The translations under genes were made by a program, and so were the position numbers. 64,000 bases of DNA from Planctomycetota bacterium (GTDB lineage: Bacteria; Planctomycetota; UBA1135; UBA2386): NCBI GenBank assembly GCA_016872675.1, contig VGZG01000011.1, positions 1 to 64,000 of the forward strand, written 5' to 3'. This document shows, piece after piece, positions 1 through 8,438 of the stretch. Under the pieces are notes generated by a model. That model made no database searches. It was not told where the DNA came from and worked only from the letters and a program-made list of their open reading frames with translations. Position 1 is the first letter of the stretch; the number at the start of each line of letters is the position of its first letter.

Positions 1-154
1 CGTGTAGCGGCCGCGCCGGCAGCGCCGGCGGCGGGGCGGCACGCGCCCGGCTCGGCCGTGGGATGCCTGCGTCGCGCGGCGATCCGCTCCGCGCGCGATC
101 GCCGATCCCGCTGCTGCATCGCGGCGCGCGCACAGACATACTCGCCGCTTCGCC

Positions 155-1600
155 ATGCCCAGCGCCGCCCGCCTCGTCGCCTTCGCCGTCTGTCTGCTGC
201 CGTGCGCGTGCGAGACGCCGGCCGAGCCACCGCCGCCCGTCGAACGCACCGCGACGCCGGTCCGCGACACGTTCGCCGAAGCCGATCGCGCCCAGGCGGC
301 GACGGCCGGCGAGCCGACGCCGAAGGACCCTGGCCGCGTCGCCGACGACTGGCTCGCTTCGTTCCACGACGCGCGCCTGACCGCCCTCGTCGACGAAGCG
401 CAGCGCAACAACCCGGACCTCGCCGCCGCCGTCGCGCGCCGCGATCGCGCGCTGGCGCAGGCCGGCCTCGCCGACAGCGCCTTCTCGCCCAAGGTCGACG
501 CCGGGCTCGGCGCCGTGCGCCGCGACGCCGGCACGCCGGCCGGTCCCGCCGATCGCTTCGACCTCGGGCTCAGCGTCAGTTGGGAAGTCGACGTGTGGGG
601 CCGCATCGCCAAGACCAGCGCCGCTGCGGCGGCCGACGCGGTCGCCGCCGCCGCCGACCTCGAGTACGCGCGCCAGTCGATCGCCGCGCGCACCGCGCAG
701 TCGTGGTTCCTCGCCATCGCCGGCCGCGAGCAGGTGGCGCTCGAACAGCAACTGACCGCCCAACGCGAACGCCTGCAGCGCATCACCGGCTCGCGCCTCG
801 ACGTCGGCGAAGCCAAGCCCACCGATCTCGACCTCGCCGAAGGCCAGACGGCCGTCGCGCGCGACGCCGTGCTCGCCGCGCGCGGCGGCGTCGACGCGGC
901 GCTGCGTTCGCTCGAAGCGCTGCTCGGGCGCTATCCGGCCGCCGACGTCGAGACCGGCGCGGCGCTGCCCGAACTGCCGCCGCCGCCGCCGGTCGGCCTG
1001 CCGTCGGAACTGCTGGAGCGCCGGCCCGACGTCGTCGCCGCCGACCGACGCGTCGCCGCCGCGTTCCAGCGCATCGGCGCCGCCAAGGCCGCCAAGCTGC
1101 CGCGCGTCGCGCTGACCGCGGGTGGCGGCACGGCGAGCGGCGACCTGTCGTCGCTGCTCGACCCCAAGCAGGCGGTGTGGAACCTCGGCGCCAACCTGCT
1201 CGGCCCGCTGTTCGACGGCGGCGAGCGCGAAGCGCAGGTGCGCATCGCCAAGGCCAACGAGCAGGAAGCGCTCGCCAACTACGTCAAGGTCGCGCAGCGC
1301 GCCTTCCTCGAGGTCGAGACCGCGCTCGGCAACGAGCGCGTGCTGCGCGCGCGCGAGGTCGAGCTGGCCGACGCGACGCGCCGCCTGCTGCGCTCGCGCG
1401 ACGCCACCGAGGTCCGCTACGCCGAGGGCGAAGCGACGATCCTCGACGTCGACCAGATCCACACCGACTACGCGCGCGCCGCGCGCGCCCTGCTGCAGGT
1501 CCGCCAGGAACTGCTGCAACAACGCCTCAACCTCCACCTCGCGCTCGGCGGCTCGTTCGCCGCGGGCACGACGACGCCTTCTCCCGAGTCGAAGCGATGA
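155..1600 (+). CDS. RND efflux system outer membrane lipoprotein, NodT/TolC-like family
   Basis: 481-aa ORF with lipoprotein-like N-terminus (MPSAARLVAFAVCLLPCAC). Paired OEP-like repeats (LDLAEGQTAVARDAVLAARGGVDAALRSLEALLGRYP; LPSELLERRPDVVAADRRVAAAFQRIGAAKAAKLPRV). First gene of an efflux triad. Confidence 0.9.
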   Translation: MPSAARLVAFAVCLLPCACETPAEPPPPVERTATPVRDTFAEADRAQAATAGEPTPKDPGRVADDWLASFHDARLTALVDEAQRNNPDLAAAVARRDRALAQAGLADSAFSPKVDAGLGAVRRDAGTPAGPADRFDLGLSVSWEVDVWGRIAKTSAAAAADAVAAAADLEYARQSIAARTAQSWFLAIAGREQVALEQQLTAQRERLQRITGSRLDVGEAKPTDLDLAEGQTAVARDAVLAARGGVDAALRSLEALLGRYPAADVETGAALPELPPPPPVGLPSELLERRPDVVAADRRVAAAFQRIGAAKAAKLPRVALTAGGGTASGDLSSLLDPKQAVWNLGANLLGPLFDGGEREAQVRIAKANEQEALANYVKVAQRAFLEVETALGNERVLRAREVELADATRRLLRSRDATEVRYAEGEATILDVDQIHTDYARAARALLQVRQELLQQRLNLHLALGGSFAAGTTTPSPESKR

Positions 1601-2784
1601 ACCACGCCGTCCGCCCGTCCCTCGCCGGCCTCGCGCTGCTGGCCGCTTGCGCGCACGAAGCGCCCAAGCTGCCGCCCGCCGGCCCCGCCGAAGTCGTCTG
1701 CGTCGAACTGCAGCCGCAGACCGTCGATCTCGCCGCGCGCAACGTCGCGCAGACGCGCGCCAACAACCGCGTCGAGATCCGCGCGCGCGTCGCCGGCGAG
1801 CTGATCGCGGTCGGCTTCGCCGATGGCGACCTGGTGAAGAAGGATCAGGCGCTGTTCACGCTCGATCGCCGGCCGTTCGAAGCCGCGCTCGCGGCGGCGT
1901 CGGCGCAGAAGGCGCAGGCCGTCGCCAAGCGCGACGAGGCGCAGCGGACCGTCGAACGCAAGCAGCGGCTGGTCGCCGCCGACGCCGCGGCCCAGCGCGA
2001 GCTCGACGACAGCAAGACGACGCTGCTCGCCGCCCAGGCGGCCCTCGACGCCGCGACGGCGGCCGAGGACAAGGCCAAGCTCGATCTCGACTACACGACG
2101 CTGCGCGCGCCGTTCGACGGCCGCATCGGCAAGCGCCTGCGCGACGTCGGCGCGCTGATCGACGCCGGCCAGAACTCGCTGCTCGCCGTCGTGCAGCAGA
2201 TCGATCCGATCCAGGTCGTGTTCCGCTTCAGCGAGCGCGAGATGCTGGCGTGGAAGCGCGGCCTCGCCGACGGCACGCTGACGATGGACGGCGGCCGCAG
2301 CGCCCTGCAGGTGCGCGTCAGCACGCTGGACGGCGCCGAGCACCCGGCGACCGGCGAGGTCAGCTTCCTCGGCATGGAGGTCGATCCGGCGACCGGCGCG
2401 GTCGAGATCGACGCGCGGCTCGCCAACCCGGGCGAGAAGCTCGTGCCCGGCCAGTTCGTCACCGCGACGCTGTCGGGCGTGAAGCGCCCGGCGACGTTGG
2501 TCGTGCCGCAGCGCGCGGTGTCGATCGGCGCCGAGGGCGCGTCGGTCTGGGTCGTCGATGCCGCCGCCAAGGCGCAGATCCGGCCGGTGACCCTCGGCCC
2601 GTGGCACGACGACGCCTGGATCGTGCAGCGGGGCCTGCAAGCCGGCGACATGGTCGTCGTCGACGGCGTGCAGAAGCTCGCGCCCGGCCGTCCGGTGCTC
2701 GCCGCCAAGGCGAAGCCGAGCGAACCCGCGAAGCCCAGCGAGCCCGCGAAGCCCGCCGCGACGCAGCCGGAGCAGGGCAGGTAG
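1597..2784 (+). CDS. RND efflux periplasmic adaptor (membrane fusion protein)
   Basis: ATG at 1597 overlaps the previous stop (ATGA). Typical MFP motifs: RVAGELIAVGFADGDLVKKDQALFTLDRRPFEAAL, LDYTTLRAPFDGRIGKRLRDVGALI. C-terminal KPSEPAKPSEPAKPA repeat tail. Confidence 0.92.
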   Translation: MNHAVRPSLAGLALLAACAHEAPKLPPAGPAEVVCVELQPQTVDLAARNVAQTRANNRVEIRARVAGELIAVGFADGDLVKKDQALFTLDRRPFEAALAAASAQKAQAVAKRDEAQRTVERKQRLVAADAAAQRELDDSKTTLLAAQAALDAATAAEDKAKLDLDYTTLRAPFDGRIGKRLRDVGALIDAGQNSLLAVVQQIDPIQVVFRFSEREMLAWKRGLADGTLTMDGGRSALQVRVSTLDGAEHPATGEVSFLGMEVDPATGAVEIDARLANPGEKLVPGQFVTATLSGVKRPATLVVPQRAVSIGAEGASVWVVDAAAKAQIRPVTLGPWHDDAWIVQRGLQAGDMVVVDGVQKLAPGRPVLAAKAKPSEPAKPSEPAKPAATQPEQGR

Positions 2785-2790
2785 GCCGCG

Positions 2791-5700
2791 ATGTTCTCCC
2801 GCTTCTTCATCGACCGGCCGATCTTCGCATCGGTCCTGTCGCTGCTGATCCTGCTGCTCGGCGGCCTCGCCATCGTCGCGCTGCCGATCGCGCAGTACCC
2901 CGAGATCACGCCGCCGACGATCCGCATCCGCGCGACCTATCCGGGCGCCAGCGCTGCCACCGTCGCGCAGTCGCTGGCCGCGCCGATCGAGCAGCAGCTG
3001 TCGGGCGCCAAGGACCTGATCTACTTCAGCTCGCAGTGCACCAACGACGGCCAGCTGACCACGACGGCGACGTTCGCGATCGGCGCCGACCAGGACCTCG
3101 CGGCCGTCGACGTGCAGAACCGCGTCAAGCTCGCCGAGCCCAAGCTGCCGCAGGAGGCGATGCGCCAGGGCGTCGTCGTGCAGAAGACGTCGACCAACAT
3201 GCTGGTGGTGCTCTCGCTGCAGAGCACGGACCCGCGCTTCGACGAGCTGTACCTGTCCAACTACGCCACCGCGAACATCGTCGACACGCTCAAGCGCGTG
3301 CCCGGCGCCGGCGACGTGATCTGCTACGGCGCCAAGGACTATTCCATGCGCGTCTGGCTCGACCCGGACAAGCTGGCGCAGAAGGGCATGACCGTGGCCG
3401 ACGTGCGCAACGCGGTCAACGAGCAGAACGGCCTGTACGCCGCCGGCCGCGTCGGCCAGGAGCCCAACGCGGGCGACGCGCAGCTGACGGTGCCGGTGAT
3501 CTCGCGCGGGCGGCTCGAGACGCCCGAGGAGTTCGCCGCGATCATCCTGCGCGCCGGCGGCGACGGCTCGGTGGTGCGCATCTCCGACGTCGGCCGCGTC
3601 GAGCTCGGCTCGCAGAGCTACGACCTGTTCGGCCGCCTCGACGGCAAGCCCGGCACCCTGCTGATCGTCTACCTGCAGGCCGGCGCCAATGCGCTGGCGG
3701 TGAAGGAGCAGGTCGTCGCGACGATGGAGGAGCTCGCGCGCTCCTTCCCGGCGGGCATCGGCTACACGCTGCCGTACGACACCACGAAGTTCATCGAGGT
3801 GTCGGTCGAGGAGGTCGTGCACACGCTGTTCGAGGCGGTGCTGCTGGTGCTCCTCGTCGTCTTCCTGTTCCTGCAGAGCGTGCGCGCGACGCTGGTGCCG
3901 CTGTGCGCGGTGCCGGTGGCCATCGTCGGCACGTTCGCCGGCATGATGGCGCTCGGCTTCACGATCAACTCGCTGACGCTGTTCGGCCTCGTGCTCGCGA
4001 TCGGCATCGTCGTCGACGACGCGATCGTCGTCGTCGAGAACGTCGAGCGCCTGATGCACGAGCGCAGGCTGTCGGTGCGCGACGCGACCATCGCCGCGAT
4101 GCAGGAGGTCACCGGCCCGGTCGTCGCGATCGTGCTGGTGCTGTCGGCGGTGTTCGTGCCGGTCGCCTTCCTCGGCGGCATCACCGGCCAGATGTACCAG
4201 CAGTTCGCCATCACCATCGCCGTGTCGGTGGCGATCTCCGGCCTCGTCGCGCTGACGCTGAGCCCGGCGATGTGCGTGCTGCTGCTCAAGCCCGCGCACG
4301 GGGCCAAGCGCGGCTTCTTCGGCCTGTTCAACCGCTGCTTCGACGCCGCCACCCGCGCCTACACCGCGACGGTCCGCGGCGTGCTGCGCGGCGCCGTCGT
4401 CGCCGTGCTCGTGTTCGGCGCGCTGTGCTTCGGCACGTACAAACTGTTCGGCGCGCTGCCGAGCGGCTTCGTGCCGCCCGAGGACCAGGGCTACTTCCTG
4501 GTCGCCGGCGTGCTGCCCGAGGGCGCGTCGCTCGGCCGCACGAGCGCGCTGGCCGCGCGCGTCGAGCAGGAGCTGCTGGCGACGCCGGGCGTGCGCAACG
4601 TGTTGACGCTCGGCGGCCAGAACGTGCTCGCCGGCAACGCCACCGCGACCAACGCGTTCACGATCTTCGCGATGCTGGAGCCGTGGGATGAGCGCAAGGT
4701 CGCCGAGAAGCGCCTGCGCTCGATCCTGCTGGGCTTCAACCTGAAGTGGCGCAACGACCCCGACGGCGTGGTGCTCGGCTTCAACGCGCCGCCGGTGTCG
4801 GGCCTCGGCACGCGCGTCGGCTTCGAGTTCCAGCTGCAGCAGCGCGGCCGCGCCGACGTCGCCGAGCTGGCCAAGGTCAGCGACGATTTCGTCGCGCGGC
4901 TGCGCCAGCGCCCGGAGATGTCCGGCCTGTCGACCAACCTCGGCGTCACGCTCCCGCAGGTGTTCCTCGACCTCGACCGCGAGCGCGCGCTGCGCATGGG
5001 CGTGCCTATCGGCGACGTCTACATGGCGATGCAGGCGTTTTTGTCGTCGCTGTACGTCAACGACTTCGTCAAGGACGGCCGCATCTACCGCGTCAACCTG
5101 CAGGCCGAGCCCGCGGCGCGCGCCGCGCCGGAGAGCATCGGCCGCTTCGAGGTGCGCGCGCGCGGCGGCGCCATGGTGCCGCTCGCCAGCCTCGTCGCGA
5201 CGAGCTGGCGCAACGGCCCCAACTTCGTCTCGCGCTTCAACGCGTATCCGGCGGTGCAGATCGCCGGCGCGCCGGCGCCCGGCTTGTCGACCGGCGACTG
5301 CATCCGCATCCTGAAGGAAGAGGCCGAGAAGCTGCCCGAGGGCTACGCCTACGAATGGAGCGGCCAGACCTACCAGGAGATCGAGGCCGGCTCGCAGGCG
5401 TCGATCGTGCTGTTGCTCGGCATGGTCGTCGTCTTCCTGCTGCTCGCGGCGCAGTACGAGTCGTGGCTGCTGCCGGTCGCCGTGCTGCTGGCCGTGCCGC
5501 TCGCCGTGTTCGGCGCGCTGGTCGCGACGGCGATGCGCGGGCTGGCGATCGACATCTACTTCCAGATCGGCCTGCTGACGCTGGTCGGCCTCGCGGCGAA
5601 GAACGCGATCCTCATCATCGAGTTCGCCGTCGTGCTGCAGAAGGAAGGCCGCAGCGTCCGCGACGCCGCGATCGAGGCCGCGCGCCTGCGCTTCCGCCCG

Positions 5701-5982
5701 ATCCTGATGACGTCGCTGGCGTTCGTGCTCGGCGTCGTGCCGCTGGTCACCGCCGACGGCGCTGGCGCCGCGGGCCGTCACTCGATCGGCACCGGCGTGC
5801 TCGGCGGCATGGTCGCCGCGACGCTGCTGGCGGTGCTGTTCGTGCCGTTGTGGTTCTTCCTGCTGCGGCGGGACGGCAAGCCGGCGGGGGACGCGCCGGC
5901 GGCGGCGGCGCATGCGTCGGAGCCCGCGGCGGCGCACGCGCCGACGCCGGTGTCGGACGCCGGCCACGGCCCGACGGCGTGA
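2791..5982 (+). CDS. RND multidrug efflux permease, HAE1 (AcrB/MexB-like)
   Basis: 1063 aa; starts MFSRFFIDRPIFASVLSLLILLLGGLAIVALPIAQYPEITPPTIRIRATYPGA; contains LFGLVLAIGIVVDDAIVVVENVER and RFRPILMTSLAFVLGVVPL. Confidence 0.96.
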   Translation: MFSRFFIDRPIFASVLSLLILLLGGLAIVALPIAQYPEITPPTIRIRATYPGASAATVAQSLAAPIEQQLSGAKDLIYFSSQCTNDGQLTTTATFAIGADQDLAAVDVQNRVKLAEPKLPQEAMRQGVVVQKTSTNMLVVLSLQSTDPRFDELYLSNYATANIVDTLKRVPGAGDVICYGAKDYSMRVWLDPDKLAQKGMTVADVRNAVNEQNGLYAAGRVGQEPNAGDAQLTVPVISRGRLETPEEFAAIILRAGGDGSVVRISDVGRVELGSQSYDLFGRLDGKPGTLLIVYLQAGANALAVKEQVVATMEELARSFPAGIGYTLPYDTTKFIEVSVEEVVHTLFEAVLLVLLVVFLFLQSVRATLVPLCAVPVAIVGTFAGMMALGFTINSLTLFGLVLAIGIVVDDAIVVVENVERLMHERRLSVRDATIAAMQEVTGPVVAIVLVLSAVFVPVAFLGGITGQMYQQFAITIAVSVAISGLVALTLSPAMCVLLLKPAHGAKRGFFGLFNRCFDAATRAYTATVRGVLRGAVVAVLVFGALCFGTYKLFGALPSGFVPPEDQGYFLVAGVLPEGASLGRTSALAARVEQELLATPGVRNVLTLGGQNVLAGNATATNAFTIFAMLEPWDERKVAEKRLRSILLGFNLKWRNDPDGVVLGFNAPPVSGLGTRVGFEFQLQQRGRADVAELAKVSDDFVARLRQRPEMSGLSTNLGVTLPQVFLDLDRERALRMGVPIGDVYMAMQAFLSSLYVNDFVKDGRIYRVNLQAEPAARAAPESIGRFEVRARGGAMVPLASLVATSWRNGPNFVSRFNAYPAVQIAGAPAPGLSTGDCIRILKEEAEKLPEGYAYEWSGQTYQEIEAGSQASIVLLLGMVVVFLLLAAQYESWLLPVAVLLAVPLAVFGALVATAMRGLAIDIYFQIGLLTLVGLAAKNAILIIEFAVVLQKEGRSVRDAAIEAARLRFRPILMTSLAFVLGVVPLVTADGAGAAGRHSIGTGVLGGMVAATLLAVLFVPLWFFLLRRDGKPAGDAPAAAAHASEPAAAHAPTPVSDAGHGPTA

Positions 5983-6017
5983 CGGCGGCTGCGGCGGCGC
6001 GCGCTAGAGTCCGCGAG

Positions 6018-6332
6018 GTGCCCACGCCCCGGAAGACGCCGACGAAGCCGACCCCCGCCGCCGCGAAGCGCCCGCGCGCGCCGACCAACGCCGACCTCGT
6101 GCCCGAGGGCCAGCGGCCGTGCCCGATCTGCGGCACGCACATGCAGACCGTGCGTCGCGCCCGCGAGGTGATCGACGTCTGCGCCGACCACGGCGTCTGG
6201 CTCGACCGCTGGGAGCTCGAGCGGCTGGTCGGCGGGCACGGCGTGCGCGCGCGCCGCCGCAGCGACGCGGCCGAAGCAAAGGCACGGCGCGAACTGCTGT
6301 GGTGGCCGTTCTACGACCTGTTCCGTGGCTGA
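6018..6332 (+). CDS. Small zinc-ribbon protein (TFIIB-type zinc finger-like)
   Basis: GTG start at 6018; CPICGTHMQTVRRAREVIDVCADHGVWLDRWELERLVG matches the CPxCxxxM...vCpxCgGvWLDxgEle pattern. Confidence 0.75.
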   Translation: MPTPRKTPTKPTPAAAKRPRAPTNADLVPEGQRPCPICGTHMQTVRRAREVIDVCADHGVWLDRWELERLVGGHGVRARRRSDAAEAKARRELLWWPFYDLFRG

Positions 6333-6350
6333 CCGTCTGCCTGCCGCGTT

Positions 6351-7553
6351 TCAGCGGCTGGCGGTCTTCGGCACGATGTCGGTCTGCAGCGCCGGGTCCG
6401 CGGCGGGGACGTGCGTCACCGGCAGCCCCAGCTCGCGGCGCACGAGGTTGGCGCCCTGCGCGATCGAGACCGACTTGAAGAACGCGATGTCGCGATTGCA
6501 GCCCTGGCGGCCGAAGCCGCAGTCGCTGCTCACGATCAACTGCTCCGGCGCGATGTGCTGCAGCGCCACGCGGATCGTCGCGGCGACGTCCTCGGGGCGC
6601 TCGACCTGCAGCGTGCGGTGGCTGACCGCGCCGATGCAGATCTTCTTCTTGCTGTGGTTGCGGAACGGCGCGAAGCGCTCGACGTCGCGCATGCCGCGGT
6701 CCTTGGTCTCGATGGTCCAGACGTCGCCGCGCATCGCGCCCATGTAGAGGTCGAAGCTCTCGGCGTAGCTGTCGTTGTCGATGACCTTCTGCATGTTGGG
6801 GTTGCCCCAGCACGTGTGGATCCAGATCTCGACGTCGTCCAGCCCCTGCACCTCGCGGTTGAAGCAGTCGACCATGAACTTCACCTCGTCGCTGTCCTTG
6901 CCGTAGGTGTTGGCCCAGAAGTGGATGGTCGGCTCCTCGATCTGGATGCAGCGGCAGCCGGCGTCGCGCAGCGCCAGCAGTTCCTTGTTCATGGCGACGG
7001 CCATGTCCCACAGCACTTCGCGGCGGTCCTTGTACTTCGTCGTGTGCAGGTCGAGGAACAGGCCCATCACCTGCGACGAGCACGTGCCGAAGCGCACCGG
7101 CTTGCTCGCGCGCGACTGCGCCATGCGCCAGATCTTGGCGTAGTCGAGCGGTCGGTGTTCGACCTTGTCGACGACGCGCGGCCAGCGCCAGCCGGTGTAG
7201 ATCTCGTTGAGCATCGTGCCCGGCGGGTAGCGCAGCCACGGCGAGCGCGTCTCCTCGCTCTGCAGCAGGTCGCCGGCGAAGCCGGACCACCGCTGCAGCG
7301 GGTAGTGGTGCCACGAGCGGCCGGCGTAGTCCTCGTCGCAGTGCAGGTCGCCGTGCGTCAGCAGGTCGAGGCCGGCGCGCTCCTGCTCGCTGACCACCAC
7401 GGCGAGCGCGTCGCCGAACTTCTCGCGAAACCGCACGTCCATCATGCACGTGTCGAGCGGGCGGCCCCACATGCTGTCGTCGTACCAGCGGGGGCGCGGC
7501 CACGAGCCGGTGACGGTGCAGGGGAGGATGGTGTCGGCGGTGACGGTCAGCAT
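6351..7553 (-). CDS. Cobalamin-independent methionine synthase (MetE C-terminal catalytic domain)-like protein
   Basis: Starts MLTVTADTILPCTVTGSWPRPRWYD at CAT 7551-7553. Conserved IEEPTIHFW, zinc-ligand-like IHTCWGN and SSDCGFGRQGCNRDIAFFK. Confidence 0.82.
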   Translation of the reverse strand: MLTVTADTILPCTVTGSWPRPRWYDDSMWGRPLDTCMMDVRFREKFGDALAVVVSEQERAGLDLLTHGDLHCDEDYAGRSWHHYPLQRWSGFAGDLLQSEETRSPWLRYPPGTMLNEIYTGWRWPRVVDKVEHRPLDYAKIWRMAQSRASKPVRFGTCSSQVMGLFLDLHTTKYKDRREVLWDMAVAMNKELLALRDAGCRCIQIEEPTIHFWANTYGKDSDEVKFMVDCFNREVQGLDDVEIWIHTCWGNPNMQKVIDNDSYAESFDLYMGAMRGDVWTIETKDRGMRDVERFAPFRNHSKKKICIGAVSHRTLQVERPEDVAATIRVALQHIAPEQLIVSSDCGFGRQGCNRDIAFFKSVSIAQGANLVRRELGLPVTHVPAADPALQTDIVPKTASR

Positions 7554-7663
7554 GGGATGGACCTCGGAGGGAGACGGCGTGCCCGCGAGCGCGCTCGGTT
7601 CCTTGTAGCGGGCCCGCGCCGCGCCGTCATCGCGCGTCGCGAACTGCGTCGTCGCAGCGCGTT

Positions 7664-8425
7664 CTAGGCGCGCCGCGGCGTGCCGATGCGCACGGTGACG
7701 TCCTGCGCCTCGTGCACCAACGCCGTGCCGGCGAGCGCTGCCGCTGGCACGCCGGCCGCGACGACGAGGCCCGGATCGACGGCGCGCAGCGCGCCGGCGC
7801 GGATCCGGTACGGCGCGTGCCGCACCTCGGCGTACAGCAGCCTGCCGCCGCGCCGCGCGTACAGCGCGTAGCGTTCGACCAGGAAGTGCTCCAGCGTGCC
7901 GGGCGACGCCGCGGCGAACGGCGCATCGGCGGCGAAGACCGCGTCGACGAGCGATCGCGCCGGTGCGGGCCGCGGCCAGCGGCGCTCGCTCGTCGCCTTC
8001 CGCGTCGCGAGCGCGCGGCCGGCGGCGTCGCTCGCCGTCGCGTGTTCGTACTGCATCGTCGCCCGGAAGTACGGCAGCCCGAAGCCCCAGCGCGCGGCGA
8101 GCACCGCCAGCGTGCTCTCGGCCTCGAGGCTGGCGAACCACACCGCCGGGATCGCCTCGCGCGCCGTGCCGCGCCGCCGCACGTAGGTGCGCACGTTGGT
8201 CTCCAGCGTGCGCGACGTGCCGGGGATCGGCGGCAGCCCGACGAAGCGGATGCCGGTCATCAAGAACGGCACCAGCGCGACGTAGGCCGCGCCGTCGAAC
8301 GTGTCGGGCTCGAGCTCCGGCGGCAGCAGCGGCGCCACGACCGCCGGATCGACGGCCCAGTGCACGAACACGAGGTCGCGCCACGTCTGCCAGAAGATCT
8401 GCCGGAAGGGGGCAGTGTGGTCCAT
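7664..8425 (-). CDS. YqjF-like protein (DUF2071 family)
   Basis: 253 aa; MDHTAPFRQIFWQTWRDLVFVHWAVDPAVVAPLLPPELEPDTFDGAAYVALVPFLMTGIRFVGLPPIPG is characteristic. Confidence 0.85.
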   Translation of the reverse strand: MDHTAPFRQIFWQTWRDLVFVHWAVDPAVVAPLLPPELEPDTFDGAAYVALVPFLMTGIRFVGLPPIPGTSRTLETNVRTYVRRRGTAREAIPAVWFASLEAESTLAVLAARWGFGLPYFRATMQYEHATASDAAGRALATRKATSERRWPRPAPARSLVDAVFAADAPFAAASPGTLEHFLVERYALYARRGGRLLYAEVRHAPYRIRAGALRAVDPGLVVAAGVPAAALAGTALVHEAQDVTVRIGTPRRA

Positions 8426-8438
8426 GGCGACCCCCGCG

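Noticed and set aside
1122-4691. 1189-aa + strand ORF overlapping the efflux adaptor and permease
   Set aside because: Arg/Ala-rich shadow frame of the real frames at 1597 and 2791.
1468-5967. 1499-aa antisense ORF opposite the RND efflux genes
   Set aside because: Composition is Arg/His/Gln/Asp-rich (RRRRR, HRRQ), with no domain signature, and it lies opposite strongly recognisable genes. It is a shadow ORF of high-GC codon usage.
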